A model generated the notes under the pieces. The model was not told the DNA's origin, made no database searches, and saw only the letters and a list, made by a program, of their open reading frames with translations. From NCBI RefSeq assembly GCF_018143015.1, contig NC_054746.1:39682687-39746686 (forward strand): a DNA stretch of 64,000 nucleotides, in the 5' to 3' direction. Position 1 is the first letter of the stretch, and the number at the start of each line of letters is the position of its first letter. This document shows positions 12,501 through 22,100 of this stretch, piece after piece. This DNA comes from Lytechinus variegatus. Its lineage: Eukaryota > Echinodermata > Echinoidea > Temnopleuroida > Toxopneustidae. The position numbers and the translations under genes were made by a program.

Positions 12501-15500
12501 CCCTCAACAATTTGCGCAATATTTGTCTTAATTTATATCTCTGAAACATTCTTTCATAAAACTTAGATTACTTTGATATAGCTTTTATTTCTGTGGCTCC
12601 ATATTTTCAGAGTAGCGTAATACAGACTTTCGCTTAGATTGATCTATAAAAGAGAATTGTGAGATAACATGTAGCTGTATATTTGTCTTCTATTATAGCC
12701 TTGGAACATTCTTCCATACAGCAGAGGTTACTTTGATCAAGCTTTTAATTCTACAGCTCCATACTTTCAGAGTGATGTTAAGTAAGTTCCCATTACCCTT
12801 CTATATCCTATGATACAGAAATAAACATGACAATGGTAATAAGAGTACAACCTCAAATATACAACTTCATATTCATCTGCTCACATTAGTATAAATTTGA
12901 CCACAAGTACATGTGTAATACAGTTCCTTCATAGGGAAAAATTATCATTTTTGTCTCGCCTGCATAGCAGAGCAAGACTAGGCGCCTCTTTTCCGACGGC
13001 GGCGTCAACATTAAATCTTAACCTAGGGATAAGTTATTAAAATTACATAACTTAGAAAGGACCCAGTTCATGAAACTTGGACATAAGGGTAATCAAGTAT
13101 TACTGAACATCCTGCCTTGGTTTCAGGTCACATGACCAAGGTCAAAGGTCACTTAGGGTCAATGAACTTTGCCATGTTGGGGGTATTTCTTGAATTATGA
13201 TCGTAACTTTGAAAATTTATGGATCTTGTTCATAAGTCTCTAGACATAAGAGTGATTGTATCACTGAACATCCTGTGTGAGTTTCAGGTCACATGACCAA
13301 GGTCAAAGGTCACTTAGGGTCAGTGAACTTTGGTCATGTTGGGGATATTTGTTGAAGTGGCATCATAACTTAGAAAGTTTATGGATACAGTTCATGAAAT
13401 GTAGACATAAGGGTAATCAAGTATAAATGATTGTTTTACACACATCTTAGATCACATGATCATGGTCAAAGGTCATTTTGGGTCAATGGACATAGTATTA
13501 TCATGTCATATAATTATAACATGTTCTCTTTTGTGAATAATTGATAAATAGGTATTTTCAAAGTCAGCACTGCTGCTATATCAAATCAATGCAGGGGGGA
13601 CTTCCAGAGGTGTTCCACTTGTTCACTTAATGCACCCATTAGATGATGTGTAAGAAAGATACTCATAAAGAGATAGTGTAATCAGTTAATCTCTGTTATC
13701 TGAGGAAATGAAATACAAGTCCTGGAATCCAGTCTTTTATATATTGCTGTAATCTCATGAAAGCTGCAGTCAAGTTTTCTGGAACAATTCTGGAACTATT
13801 TTAAGTTTTGTGTTTAAAATGTAAAATACTTCTATTTTCAAAGATGAGTGATACCTGATTAAGAAGCCAGCAAAGTAGGATGCTGTTGCTGGTGAAAATA
13901 ATACAATAACAATATTCTTTTGTATTTTTCTTAAATAAATCATAGAAAATTTGATTATATTTTGTTTTCAGCATAGAGCATGTGACGTGTCCTATTCTTA
14001 TTCTTCATGCTGAAGATGACTGGATTGTACCACATGACCTAGGCAGGAAGGTAAACTTTATCATATTTATCATACAAAATTGGGAGATCCTGAGATACAA
14101 AATTAGTTTTCTTCTGAAAGATCTATATTATGCATCTATCATTATAAAATGAATAAATGAATTATATGAATAAAAAAAATGAATTAATGAACTATATTTA
14201 TTTAAATGCAGGAAAGGGATTAGGGGGTTTGGAACATGTTTTATGCATTGCCTATGAGTATGCAACATTGTATAGAAATACCCTTTATTCATAGTGGTTA
14301 TTAAGACTTATTAATCAAGTCATATTTGATTAACTACCAACATGTTTGTTTTTTTCTGCCTAGCTTTATGATATAGCTGTTGAGAGAAGGCCAGCCTCAG
14401 CAGATCCAATCCAAATGGTTTCATTTCATAGGGAAGAGGGATGTGGACATAAAAATATTGCTTATTCATCAAAGCTACCATCTATTTTGAGGTAATTCAT
14501 ATAGAAATATAATGTCTTCATTTAACAAAGAACATAATCTGTGGTATTCTCATATCATTGATAAAGTTAACCAAAGGTTAACTAAGCCAAGACCAAGGTT
14601 TACTCAACTGAGACCATACTTTAATGGAGTGCAAGTCATCAGCTCATTTACCAACTACAAATTTTCTCCAAAGTAAAGTTTCTTGAAAAGTAATTTTGGT
14701 ATGTAACGAGAAAAAAAAAAAATTATGCAAAAGTGAACATATGTTGACATTTCTTTAAAAGTTAGAGGATAAATGACAAAATAGTAAAAGAAAAAATAGA
14801 ATTTATTGCATACAGGTATTTAAGTTTATTTCCATAGATAAGTCCATCTCTGTGTACATAAACTGACATTCCATTATTTCCTGTTAATTCTGAATATAAA
14901 TACATTTTTAGATTTTAACCATTTTTTCGTGAATGTGCAGTTGATGGTCAAGATCCTTCCAATACCTGAAAGTTGTGTGAACATAATATGCATAAGTTGT
15001 ATTTTGAGAATGTCCATCTGAAGTCTCTTATTGTAATATTAAATGGGAAGGGTTTTTTTAATAGTACAAAATCTGTTCAAATGCATTTGAAATATCAAAA
15101 TACTGCAACAATTATATTTTGCTTCCTGTTAATGACCATTTCTATTTCCTTGTTAGCTGTGAACAAGATGATGGTGTTATTTAGAAATTGTGTAAACATA
15201 TTGATTTAGAATTACCTTTCCTGTGACTGTTTCACAGGTAATTAAATTTGACCTTCAATAAGTCGTGACTAAAAATAAATAAGTCATGATTTTGCACCAA
15301 ATTTCTCATTCTATCAGGTTTATAATCTCATTCATGCTCCTTGACCAATAAGTGACATGATGCATTATTTTATACTACATACAACTTTGATTTTCAGTCA
15401 CACTTGCAAAATATTTTACTGTAAACTTTTGAATATATTTCATTTTGGATGCTTACTTTAGGATAGTTTTAGTAAATTTTAAGTTATCCATATTCAAATC

Positions 15501-15619
15501 TCATCTTGACTTGTATATTCTTCCATTATGATAATATGGTTCTCTCTGTCTTTCTTTTCTTCTTTGTCTCGCTCTCTCTTTCTTTCTCTTATGCTCTCAT
15601 CAGTGATTTCATCAAATGA
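522..15619 (+). CDS. abhd12: ABHD12-like serine hydrolase (lysophosphatidylserine lipase family), tandem copy A, 12 exons
   Basis: Coding exons: 522-658, 6456-6586, 7587-7692, 8801-8926, 9273-9349, 10967-11096, 11864-11901, 12121-12200, 12699-12781, 13972-14050, 14364-14491, 15604-15619. All junctions are GT-AG and in phase, giving 376 aa (human ABHD12 is 398). Layout: a polar N-terminus; one hydrophobic segment at about 55-78 followed by LIFLNY, as in ABHD12; then an alpha/beta-hydrolase fold. It has HGNSG (161-165, oxyanion side), AVDYRGYGDS, the nucleophile elbow GHSLGTG (Ser232), LEAPFNNL, HAEDD (catalytic Asp 318/319) and GCGHK (His358). The family consists of integral-membrane lipases, facing the ER lumen in mammals, that hydrolyse lysophosphatidylserine and related lipids; that role is inferred here. 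The start is the first ATG of the first open exon, and copy B begins alike. Exon 6 lies just after a 1.3-kb repeat insertion. ABHD12B is the main alternative name. Confidence 0.9.
4083..4138. repeat. Two-unit tandem repeat
   Basis: Two adjacent copies of a unit of about 26 bases contain AACCTTGGCCAGTGATTT followed by CAGATTAAA. It lies in intron 1 of copy A and shows no sign of function. Confidence 0.7.
4350..4547 (+). other. Short open stretch in intron 1, not supported as a gene
   Basis: A 65-codon open stretch lies in intron 1 of copy A. The related DNA in copy B (about 19890-20045) has changed by indels so that no frame is kept. I therefore treat it as non-coding duplicated intron sequence. 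Confidence 0.5.
4936..5130 (+). mobile_element. tRNA-derived SINE relic in intron 1 of copy A
   Basis: Pol III-type boxes are visible: TAGCCCAGTGGATTAG (A-box-like, about 4939) and TGTTCAAATCCC (B-box-like, about 4982), about 40 bases apart as in a tRNA head. An unrelated-looking body follows. A more decayed head sits at the matching place in copy B (about 20411-20480), so the insertion probably predates the gene duplication. It resembles the better-preserved SINE at 31838. The 3' limit is approximate. Confidence 0.6.
5155..6247. mobile_element. MITE-like DNA transposon with inverted ends, interrupted by another MITE
   Basis: The left end TAAAGGGGTATCCAGCC and the reverse complement of the right end (TTAAAGGGGAATCCAACCC) match, and similarity continues well inward (ATCGGACAAGCAATAAGAAA against TTGGACAAACAACAAGAAA). 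The right end abuts TTAA, suggesting a TTAA-targeting superfamily such as piggyBac or Kolobok. No coding capacity is seen. It is absent from intron 1 of copy B, so it arrived after the duplication or was lost there. A similar left end occurs at about 37338. Confidence 0.65.
5537..6022. mobile_element. Nested MITE with CCCTTTTTACACA ends
   Basis: The inverted ends are CCCTTTTTACACA (left) and TGTGTAAAAAGGG (right). Inside, the strings GTACTATAGGTGGGGCTA and CCGTACTAT recur in both orientations. Positions 5569-5626 form a hairpin with two 27-base complementary arms around a four-base loop. The element sits inside the larger MITE at 5155-6247. Confidence 0.7.
9675..10957 (+). repeat. Repeat element with 163-bp monomers and DR1-type motifs, in intron 5 of copy A
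   Basis: It begins with a stem (GTCTCAC...GTGAGAC) and a GGCGCCGCTTTTCCGACGGC module, then tandem monomers of about 163 bases, and ends with a module containing AGCACTGCTGCTATAT and CCACTTGTT. Each monomer has AAGGTCAAAGGTCA near its centre; perfect AGGTCA-A-AGGTCA direct repeats begin at 9897, 10089, 10252, 10415, 10578 and 10731. It ends only about 10 bases from the exon 6 acceptor. Copy B has an empty site at the same place. A start module, central tandem array and end module recall HINE/pearl-type Helentron-related elements, but no Helitron termini were proven. Confidence 0.75.
11331..11718. mobile_element. 388-bp TTAA-flanked MITE in intron 6 of copy A
   Basis: The inverted ends AGAGAAATGCCAGTA (left) and the reverse complement AGATAAATTCCAGTA (right) are flanked on both sides by TTAA (11327-11330 and 11719-11722). 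Copy B has the uninterrupted site with a single TTAA (near 25321). Together these give a clear insertion with target-site duplication, typical of TTAA-targeting DNA transposons (piggyBac or Kolobok-like). No open frame is seen. Confidence 0.85.
12406..12468 (+). pseudogene. Decayed duplicate of exon 9 (relic 1), copy A
   Basis: Positions 12406-12468 align to exon 9 of the same gene (12699-12781): AACATTC, CCATACA, TTTGATC and AGCTTTTAA are shared in order. It is interrupted after about two thirds by a poly-G tract. It lacks a usable frame and a clear donor, so it is a non-functional exon copy. Confidence 0.65.
12539..12621 (+). pseudogene. Decayed duplicate of exon 9 (relic 2), copy A
   Basis: This is a full-length degenerate copy of exon 9: AACATTCTTTCATA, TTACTTTGATATAGCTTTT and GGCTCCATATTTTCAGAGT match the exon in order. 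The preceding ATATTTGTCTTAATTTAT also resembles the true intron end before exon 9. An in-frame stop follows the CTTTCA segment and the donor is lost. It could be a lost alternative exon. Confidence 0.75.
12952..13612 (+). repeat. Repeat element with DR1-type monomers, intron 9 of copy A
   Basis: This is the same family as 9675-10957. It has the TGTCTCGCC...GGCGCCTCTTTTCCGACGGC start module, about three monomers with DR1-type repeats at 13139 and 13300 and a near-match at 13463 (TGGTCA first half-site), and the AGCACTGCTGCTATAT end module. A nearly identical copy is at 26557-27230 in copy B, so this insertion was shared by both genes. Confidence 0.8.
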
Positions 15620-16604
15620 GGAACCAAAGGTTGTCAATGAAACCCAGTAGCTTCCAAGCCATATGTGTGTGCAGCTGTTGTGTTTTTTTTTTAATTCTTT
15701 GTGGTGCTTCAACTTTTACTTATGTAATTTTATTTTTTACTCTTACCTCCTACAGTGTAGATAAGATATCTGAGTACCTCTTGTTGCCATGTTACCTCAT
15801 GAAAACAGGGTTGATATCATTCATTAACATCCTTCTGATGTAGACAATCAAACATTCTTGGTATTCAGCTCCATAACATAAAGATTACTGTGGGGTTGAT
15901 TTCGCTATTGATTGCATTGATGATTGTGTATGAATGATCAATAATAAAATCTCTCCCGCAATAATTCACTAAGCTTTATGTTATGAGGACCCAGATAAAA
16001 GGAGATATGCTATGTTTACTTACATTTCATACAAACATTTGAAAAGATATTTCATGATTTGATGGAGGTAGAAACTATAAAAATTAGATAATATCTATCT
16101 AACAGACAACAGTGATTTGAATCTGTTGAAGTAATTTTAATGAATCAATGGCTTATCCAATCCAGGAGTTACTAAAAGAATAGAAATTTGAACAACAACA
16201 GTGATTTGAATTCACAAAAGTAATTTAAATGGATCAGTGCAATGGCTTATCCAAGCCAGGGCTAACTACATGTAATAAAATAATAGACATTTGAACAACT
16301 AAAGAGAAATTATATAAGCTGACGTTATTATTTTCTTTGATATCAAGTTAAAATAATGATACTGCAGGCATCTACACGTTTGCTTTGGAATACACATGAT
16401 AATGCTTCAATATTGGTAGTGATGTTTTAATGATTTTGAATACATCTCCTTATATAGATACTCTTTTTTTTTGTAGTTTGTGATGTGCCATGTATTCCTA
16501 ATTGTGGTGCCAAAGAAGTGTATTTGATGCTTGTTCATATGAGGTATATGATTAGACAAATCACATATTTCTGTATTAATTATGAAGGAAATCAAATTAT
16601 GCAA
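15620..16604 (+). other. 3' flank and probable 3' UTR of copy A
   Basis: Non-coding sequence after the stop, matching the flank of copy B (29213-30130) closely at first. An AATAAA lies at 15943-15948, inside the foldback element at 15866-15992. A pyrimidine-rich tract lies just before exon 12. No further gene is visible. Confidence 0.5.
15866..15992. mobile_element. Short foldback MITE in the 3' flank of copy A
   Basis: The ends pair as CTCCATAACATAAAG and CTTTATGTTATGAGG. The same family (GGGC...AACACAAAG...GCGAT) occurs at 18385-18537, and the orthologous copy is at 29461-29583. Because it follows the stop codon closely and carries AATAAA, it may supply the polyadenylation signal. Confidence 0.65.
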
Positions 16605-17935
16605 CTAATCATAGTTAAGAATTACAGTAGCTGATAATAGTTAAATGAAAATCACAAGCGAATTGATTCATGAAATTTTCAGCTACACACATTTCGAGCT
16701 GGAAAGAATTATACTGTATAATAACATTTTGTAATCACATTGTCTTAGAGCAAAGAAAGAATATATTTATTGATTGAAGCAAAACAAAAACATTGTTCTG
16801 AAATCATGATTTTGTTTAGTATACTATTACTGAACAAATCTCTATTTACTGCAATTGGCAATAGTTTTATTGAGTCAAAGTTGCAATATCTCATGTATTT
16901 ATTCGAGTATTTTTAAAACTTTATCTGTTGTAGAATAGCCTTGATACACATAATTGTGTATGCATGATTAATTATGATTCAAATATGTCAATAAATAGTG
17001 TGATACAGAGTATTAGTCTGAAAAGTCTCATTTATTATTCATTTGCCAAAATTTTCTGACAAATTGAAAAGGGCCAGGTTTCTAATTGCACTTTTGGTGG
17101 AATATTTCATTCATACTGTTAGTTCTTCTAAGTACCAAGTATGATATGTGCAGACTACACAACCTCACTGCTTTACTGAAATAACTTATTTATGTATGAT
17201 GCACAATGTCCAATTTCAAACAGATTCCGACTTTTTTTTTAAATAAGTAAATGGCAATGCATTTTCTAAATCATAGAATATTTCTTTCAAACATTTTACT
17301 GTTTCATCTTCTTTGATGACAATGAAATATCTGTATCCCAACAAAGTTTGTGATGATTTTATCATATTTATTGGAATTTTTTTTTTTGATGAATCTAAAG
17401 GGATAGATACTGTTTTTTGCAGTGCAGCTGTTTCGAGTTATGTGTAATTTTTACTTCAAATATGATTTTTTTTTTGTTGTTGTATGAGTGTTGATATTTT
17501 TAGTACTGATCATGCACGGGTGATCTTGAGAAGGAAAGGTAAACAAGAATAGTGCATATTGATATACTAGTAGTACCCTGCTATATTGATTCATAATAGT
17601 AATAGTAGTAGTGGTAGTGGTGGTAGTGGTAGTAGTGGTAGTGGTAGTAGTAGTAGTAGTAGTAGAAGTAGTAGTAGTAGTAGTAGTAGCAGTAGTAGTA
17701 GATGACATTTGTCATCTTGTGTATGATTTGTGTTAAAAAGAAAAAGGGGGATTTTTTTCACAAAGCAATTTTCAGTGGTTTTCCCAACTTCATTCAGCCA
17801 ATCAGAATTAATGATTTCAGTAGCACAAAACAGTTTAGTGAAAATCACTGGCAAATTGCTTCATGAAACACTCAATTGCTTCATGAAACATTCACTTACT
17901 TGGCACTCATTTCGAGCTGATATTCATCAATAAAA
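16605..17935. repeat. Segmentally repeated 3' flank of copy A (A-B-partial A)
   Basis: Segment A (about 16605-17040, with TTAAGAATTACAGTAG and CACATTTCGAGCTGG) is followed by segment B (about 17055-17702, ending in a TAG microsatellite). A second partial A-like copy (about 17760-17935, with ATTTCGAGCTG) follows. Copy B instead has B (30170-31300) followed by A (31320-31790). No gene is seen. Confidence 0.6.
17590..17702. repeat. (TAG)n microsatellite, copy A flank
   Basis: An interrupted TAG/GTA trinucleotide tract with GTGGTA variants. Open frames across it (poly-Thr, poly-Leu and poly-Ser) are artefacts of the repeat. The matching tract in copy B is about twice as long. Confidence 0.9.
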
Positions 17936-18034
17936 AAGAACTAATAATTTTGATGTGGCACAAAAATTGTTTGTAAGTCCTGATTTGTTATGACACTATT
18001 CCATGGCTGGTCATGGCCTTAATTTGTTAGACCA

Positions 18035-18384
18035 GGGTTCCGTAACACAAAGGTTTGCAATTAATCGCGAAATACCAATGACCAATCAAGATCTTCATTG
18101 TGTGTGTATTTGAGTTTTTCAGACGTGTTTCAATCAGATATGATTATTTACGTCAGGGACCGCCTTTAACGTCATCATCCGAAAGATGTGACCAGGGTTC
18201 GAACCTCGAACTTCTGCATCAATTAGTAACTTCCCCACGTAGCTTGGATTACAGGCGCACGCCACAACATACGCCCCCACAACGTGCACTGCATGCACAC
18301 TCTGTTTAAAATACTGACTGGGAGCTAATCAGTGCGGTTCTTTCATACTTACAATTCATCGCAAACCTTTGTGTTACGGAGCCC
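18035..18384. mobile_element. MITE with GGGTTCCGTAACACAAAGG ends
   Basis: The left end (18035-18058) and right end (18361-18384) are inverted repeats: GGTTTGC at the inner end of the left arm pairs with GCAAACC on the right, with one mismatch in the outer part. It encloses a SINE-like segment on the minus strand (18150-18300). Confidence 0.8.
18150..18300 (-). mobile_element. SINE-like segment with 7SL-like head, minus strand
   Basis: Read on the minus strand from about 18275: GTGGCGTGCGCCTGTAATCC, then AAGCTACGTGGGG, then AGTTCGAGGTTCGAACCC, then TTTCGGATGATGACGTTAA and GGCGGTCC. The first part resembles the 5' domain of 7SL RNA and Alu (GCCTGTAATCCCAGC), including a Pol III A-box-like TGGCGTGCGCC. 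GGTTCGAACCC is a B-box. The last part resembles the conserved core seen in several fish and invertebrate SINEs (TTTCGGATGAGACGTTAA...GGTCC). Limits are approximate and no poly-A tail is seen. It could also be a rearranged 7SL pseudogene. Confidence 0.5.
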
Positions 18385-18537
18385 AGGGCTCTTTAACACA
18401 AAGATCAGTTGCTAAATGAACTGACCTATCAAGATCAATTTTACATGCGTATTTGGCGCAAAATACCAACCAGGAACTAATCAGAAGTGTTCTCTCATAT
18501 TTGCTATTCATCGCTAAGCTTTGTGTTATTGGGCCCT
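18385..18537. mobile_element. Short foldback MITE with AGGGC...AACACAAAG ends
   Basis: The left end AGGGCTCTTTAACACAAAG and the right end CTTTGTGTTATTGGGCCCT are inverted repeats. It abuts the previous MITE with no gap and shares the AACACAAAG core, so the two are related. Confidence 0.75.
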
Positions 18538-18841
18538 CAGCGGCACCCCGAATCACGTGGGCCTTACTATGTACGCAAGTACGGGGAGTTTGAGAGGTAA
18601 GACTGAGACAGTGATAGATGTAGAATTCTGCTTACCATTTTCATGCAACATAGGTGAGCACTTCTACAGAGTAGGCGGTAGTTTGAGTAAAATATCCAGG
18701 GGTGTTGTTTGTGAAGCATTGTTTTCTAAAAATGATTACCAAAATAAGTAAAATATCATGGCTTTTCTTAATTATTAACTTGTTACAAATATTGAACAGT
18801 CATCACTCACTTTCATCAGAAGTTTCTTATGGTTTTTTCTT

Positions 18842-19198
18842 TCATTAATCTTAATGTTCTCATACAAAATTTCATATTCACGGCAAAAAACAATAACCGT
18901 AATTTAGTTTATATAGTACATCAGTTCATTTTGCCAATGTACAGTCATCCCAATGTGATATGGGACTTTGGTAAATAGATAAATTCTGTAAATGTAAACT
19001 AAACTCTTTAATAGTTTGTTGACTTTATATAGAAAATGTGTAAGGTCCTTGAATTTTTGTCTGACTGAGATTGAGAGCAAAGGTATATTTACTTTTTATT
19101 TGAATTACTTCTTTTTCTGAGTAGAGTTTCATGTTGATTTGGAAGCTACAAAAATCTATTGATGAAATAACAGTAATTATACACCATTGTATAAGACA
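18842..19198 (+). promoter_or_regulatory. 5' flank of ABHD12-like copy B
   Basis: Diverged duplicate of the copy A upstream region: ATAGTACATCAGTTCA against ATAATACATCAATTCA, GTGATATGGG in both, and GAGTTTCATGTTGATTTGGA against GAGTTTCATGTGGATTTGTA just before the start codon. No TATA-like site equivalent to that of copy A is conserved. Confidence 0.4.
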
Positions 19199-22100
19199 AT
19201 GCATTTCCGGGGTGACACAACTTCTACAAGCAAAATCCACACAAGTGGAGATGTGACCGGTAAGCGAGGTGAGGATGAGACAAAATTTGCCTGGGAAGCG
19301 TTGGCCTGCAAGAAAAAGGAGAGATGGGGGTGAGTAACAATTAGATCTGCTAACCCATGGCACTCGCACTAATGTGAGGTTCGTTTACAGAGGAAGGTGG
19401 CCAAGAAGCTGCCGCTTCTGAGCTCATTTTGGTTGATCTACAGCATGACCTGTAATGTAGATGAAGCAGACCCTATGAAGGGAGCCTTATGTCTGTGCAC
19501 CTAACATAAAATTTAAACTGAATTTCTTCTAAATTCCATCAAATTTCCATATGATAAAGTTCCTTATATTCTTATGAGCAAGTATGCCAAAAATCTCATT
19601 AAACTTTTAATGTCAATGATTTTCTTGGAAAAAGCCTTGAATATTCTTTTCCAGATTGAACAAAAAAGAGTGATGTCCTGTGTCTGTCCACCCATGCACT
19701 TTACACATAATTTGGGGATTTTGATTAAAAGGATGGATTTTGAGGACGTTACATGAAATGCCTGAAATTTCTATTTGTATTCCAGCATTTTGAGTTGAAA
19801 TTTCTTAATGAATATCTCTCTATGTGTTGAAGATATAAATTTTGTAGTTGTTGGTCTTCTTTTATTAGAATTGGTAGATAAGCATATATGTGAAAACAAG
19901 GGGCACTGTGCAGGGTTGGGGCATCCATAGTTGTATGTCCGGAACTTTGCAATCAATATTTCATTAATCAACCAAAATTAATATCGGACAATATTACAAA
20001 GCAAAATTAGAGAATCAAGAGCAAATGATGTTTTATCTGCATAATTGTCTGGACATCAGAAACACCATTCTATAACTAATACTTTTCATACAATAAATCA
20101 TATCAAACAATATTTTCTTGAAATTCATGAAACTTCCACAAGCCACCATTAAATCTGCCATATTAAGATAATAAACTTTCTTGTACTTTGTTTTGTTACA
20201 ATTATAGAATCTAGCTGAGCAAGGAAAGTGAAAACTTCCCTTCTTCTATAAACAGTATTTACAAGCGCAGGGACGTTTATTTCCATATTCAATTGTTTCA
20301 CCTTTTAGTGCCTCATTCATTTGGCTTTACAAATTTTTCATTGAATAAATGAGAGAAGAAAAATAAGCAATCTGTTTTAAATGATTGGTTGAAGTGTCTT
20401 ATTTCTTGAGCATTGTTCCCCAGTGGATTAGTCTTCAGACTTTGAAACACAATCACAAATTCAAATTCTACTCCGGAGGTGAATTCCAGTGAAGTTTCAT
20501 TCAAATTATGTTACAAATTTTCTGTGTGAAAGGTCCAATGATTCTAAAGATGAATTACAATCACCATTAAAATGATGATCCAAGATTCACTTGTGAAAAG
20601 GCCCTTGATAACTTTCAGATTTTCTTCCTTTTTTTACTGATTATTTTACTTTTAGAAAGAGGGCGATAATATGGAGTTGGACATGGAAATTATGTTTGCT
20701 GAATTCCATTTTGTTCTACACGATCTTCCCAATTCTTGTTCATTTCATCCCTGACTTTGCTTTCCAACTTATTTTCCTCAATTATCGTGAGTAAAATCAT
20801 TTTCATGTAGGCTTTATGTACATATTTTAATAGTTTTAACTTGAGCCATTCTTAATGTTAAAATGTCCCTTCTGTATAAAGATAAAAATTATTGTAAGCA
20901 TGATCAGAGTTATAGATGAAGATTTTAGAAGCAATTGTGTTTCTAACAATTTCTAAATGCAAACTGTATTACATTGAGTATGATTATCTAACCAGTTGAT
21001 GTTTGTAGTACTGGTATACAGTAAATATCAAGTTTTGAACAGTGTTCTCCATCTTTAATGCTGAGGGTTTGGGTCTGAACTTTCTTGTTCTTTTTTGTTC
21101 TTTTTGTTTTCTCTTCCATATGACTGGGGAAGATATTGCAGATGTATATTAAATTATTTGCTTTTTATTCCGGTACAAACGTTATTTGCTTTCAGATAAG
21201 GTTTGCAATTAGAAAAAAAATTAACTGGTTCATGTTTTGTGTGAGTAGTTATTCTAGGGACAGAATTTAATATTTGTATTTAGAGTCTTATCTGTGATGA
21301 TAGTATTGGATCCAGCTTGAACAAATAAATGGTTTGATTAAAAGTACTGGATTTTTTAATGTTAATATAGTTATGGTTAATTGCATCAAGGACATACGTG
21401 TATCAAGATTTTAGTGTTAAGATGTAAAATCAATTGTATTTTCACAGTATAATTCAACAAAATGCAAAATTAAAGAAAATTATTTTTTCATAAATGTATT
21501 GGTCCTCTTTTTTATCCTCTAAGGGCTATTTTATATACTTTGGGGAATAATGGTCATTAGGCCCCTAACAGTATCCCTGTATGTCTTGGTGGGAGTGTTA
21601 GAAACAAAGAATAATTGTTTTAAATTCATGCTCTTCTACAACAAGAATGTGAGGAAATGATCATCACGTCCATACTTTGTACATTTGGAAGTTTTCAAAA
21701 GTTTTTGCACATATTTTTTTCAAACAGTCAAGTGTCCTGTATTCAGAGACTACCATGCTCCTGAGGTATATGGATTGAAAGGAGCAAGGAATGTATATCT
21801 ACCTTCTACCAATGGAGTTCAGCTTGGAGTGTGGTAAGATGTTGTTGTTGTTGTTTTAGCTTATACGGCGCGTGTCATTCAGTAGTGAATATTTGCGCCA
21901 AAAAGACTTTCATTCAAGTATAGTCTTGTTCCAGGGTAATTCCTAATAAGCAATGTTATTCATGAATATTACCATTTGTTATGTGGTCAATATTTTGTCT
22001 ACTCTTTTGTCCCAACAATCTTTTACATACATTCATAATATGTGGTATTTGACAATAGTCACATGTACTTGGAAATTAGCCATTTTCACAGAACAAAAGT

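Noticed and set aside
18180-18275. Functional tRNA or 7SL gene
   Set aside because: B-box and 7SL-like strings are present, but no complete tRNA cloverleaf or full-length 7SL RNA follows, and it sits inside a MITE.
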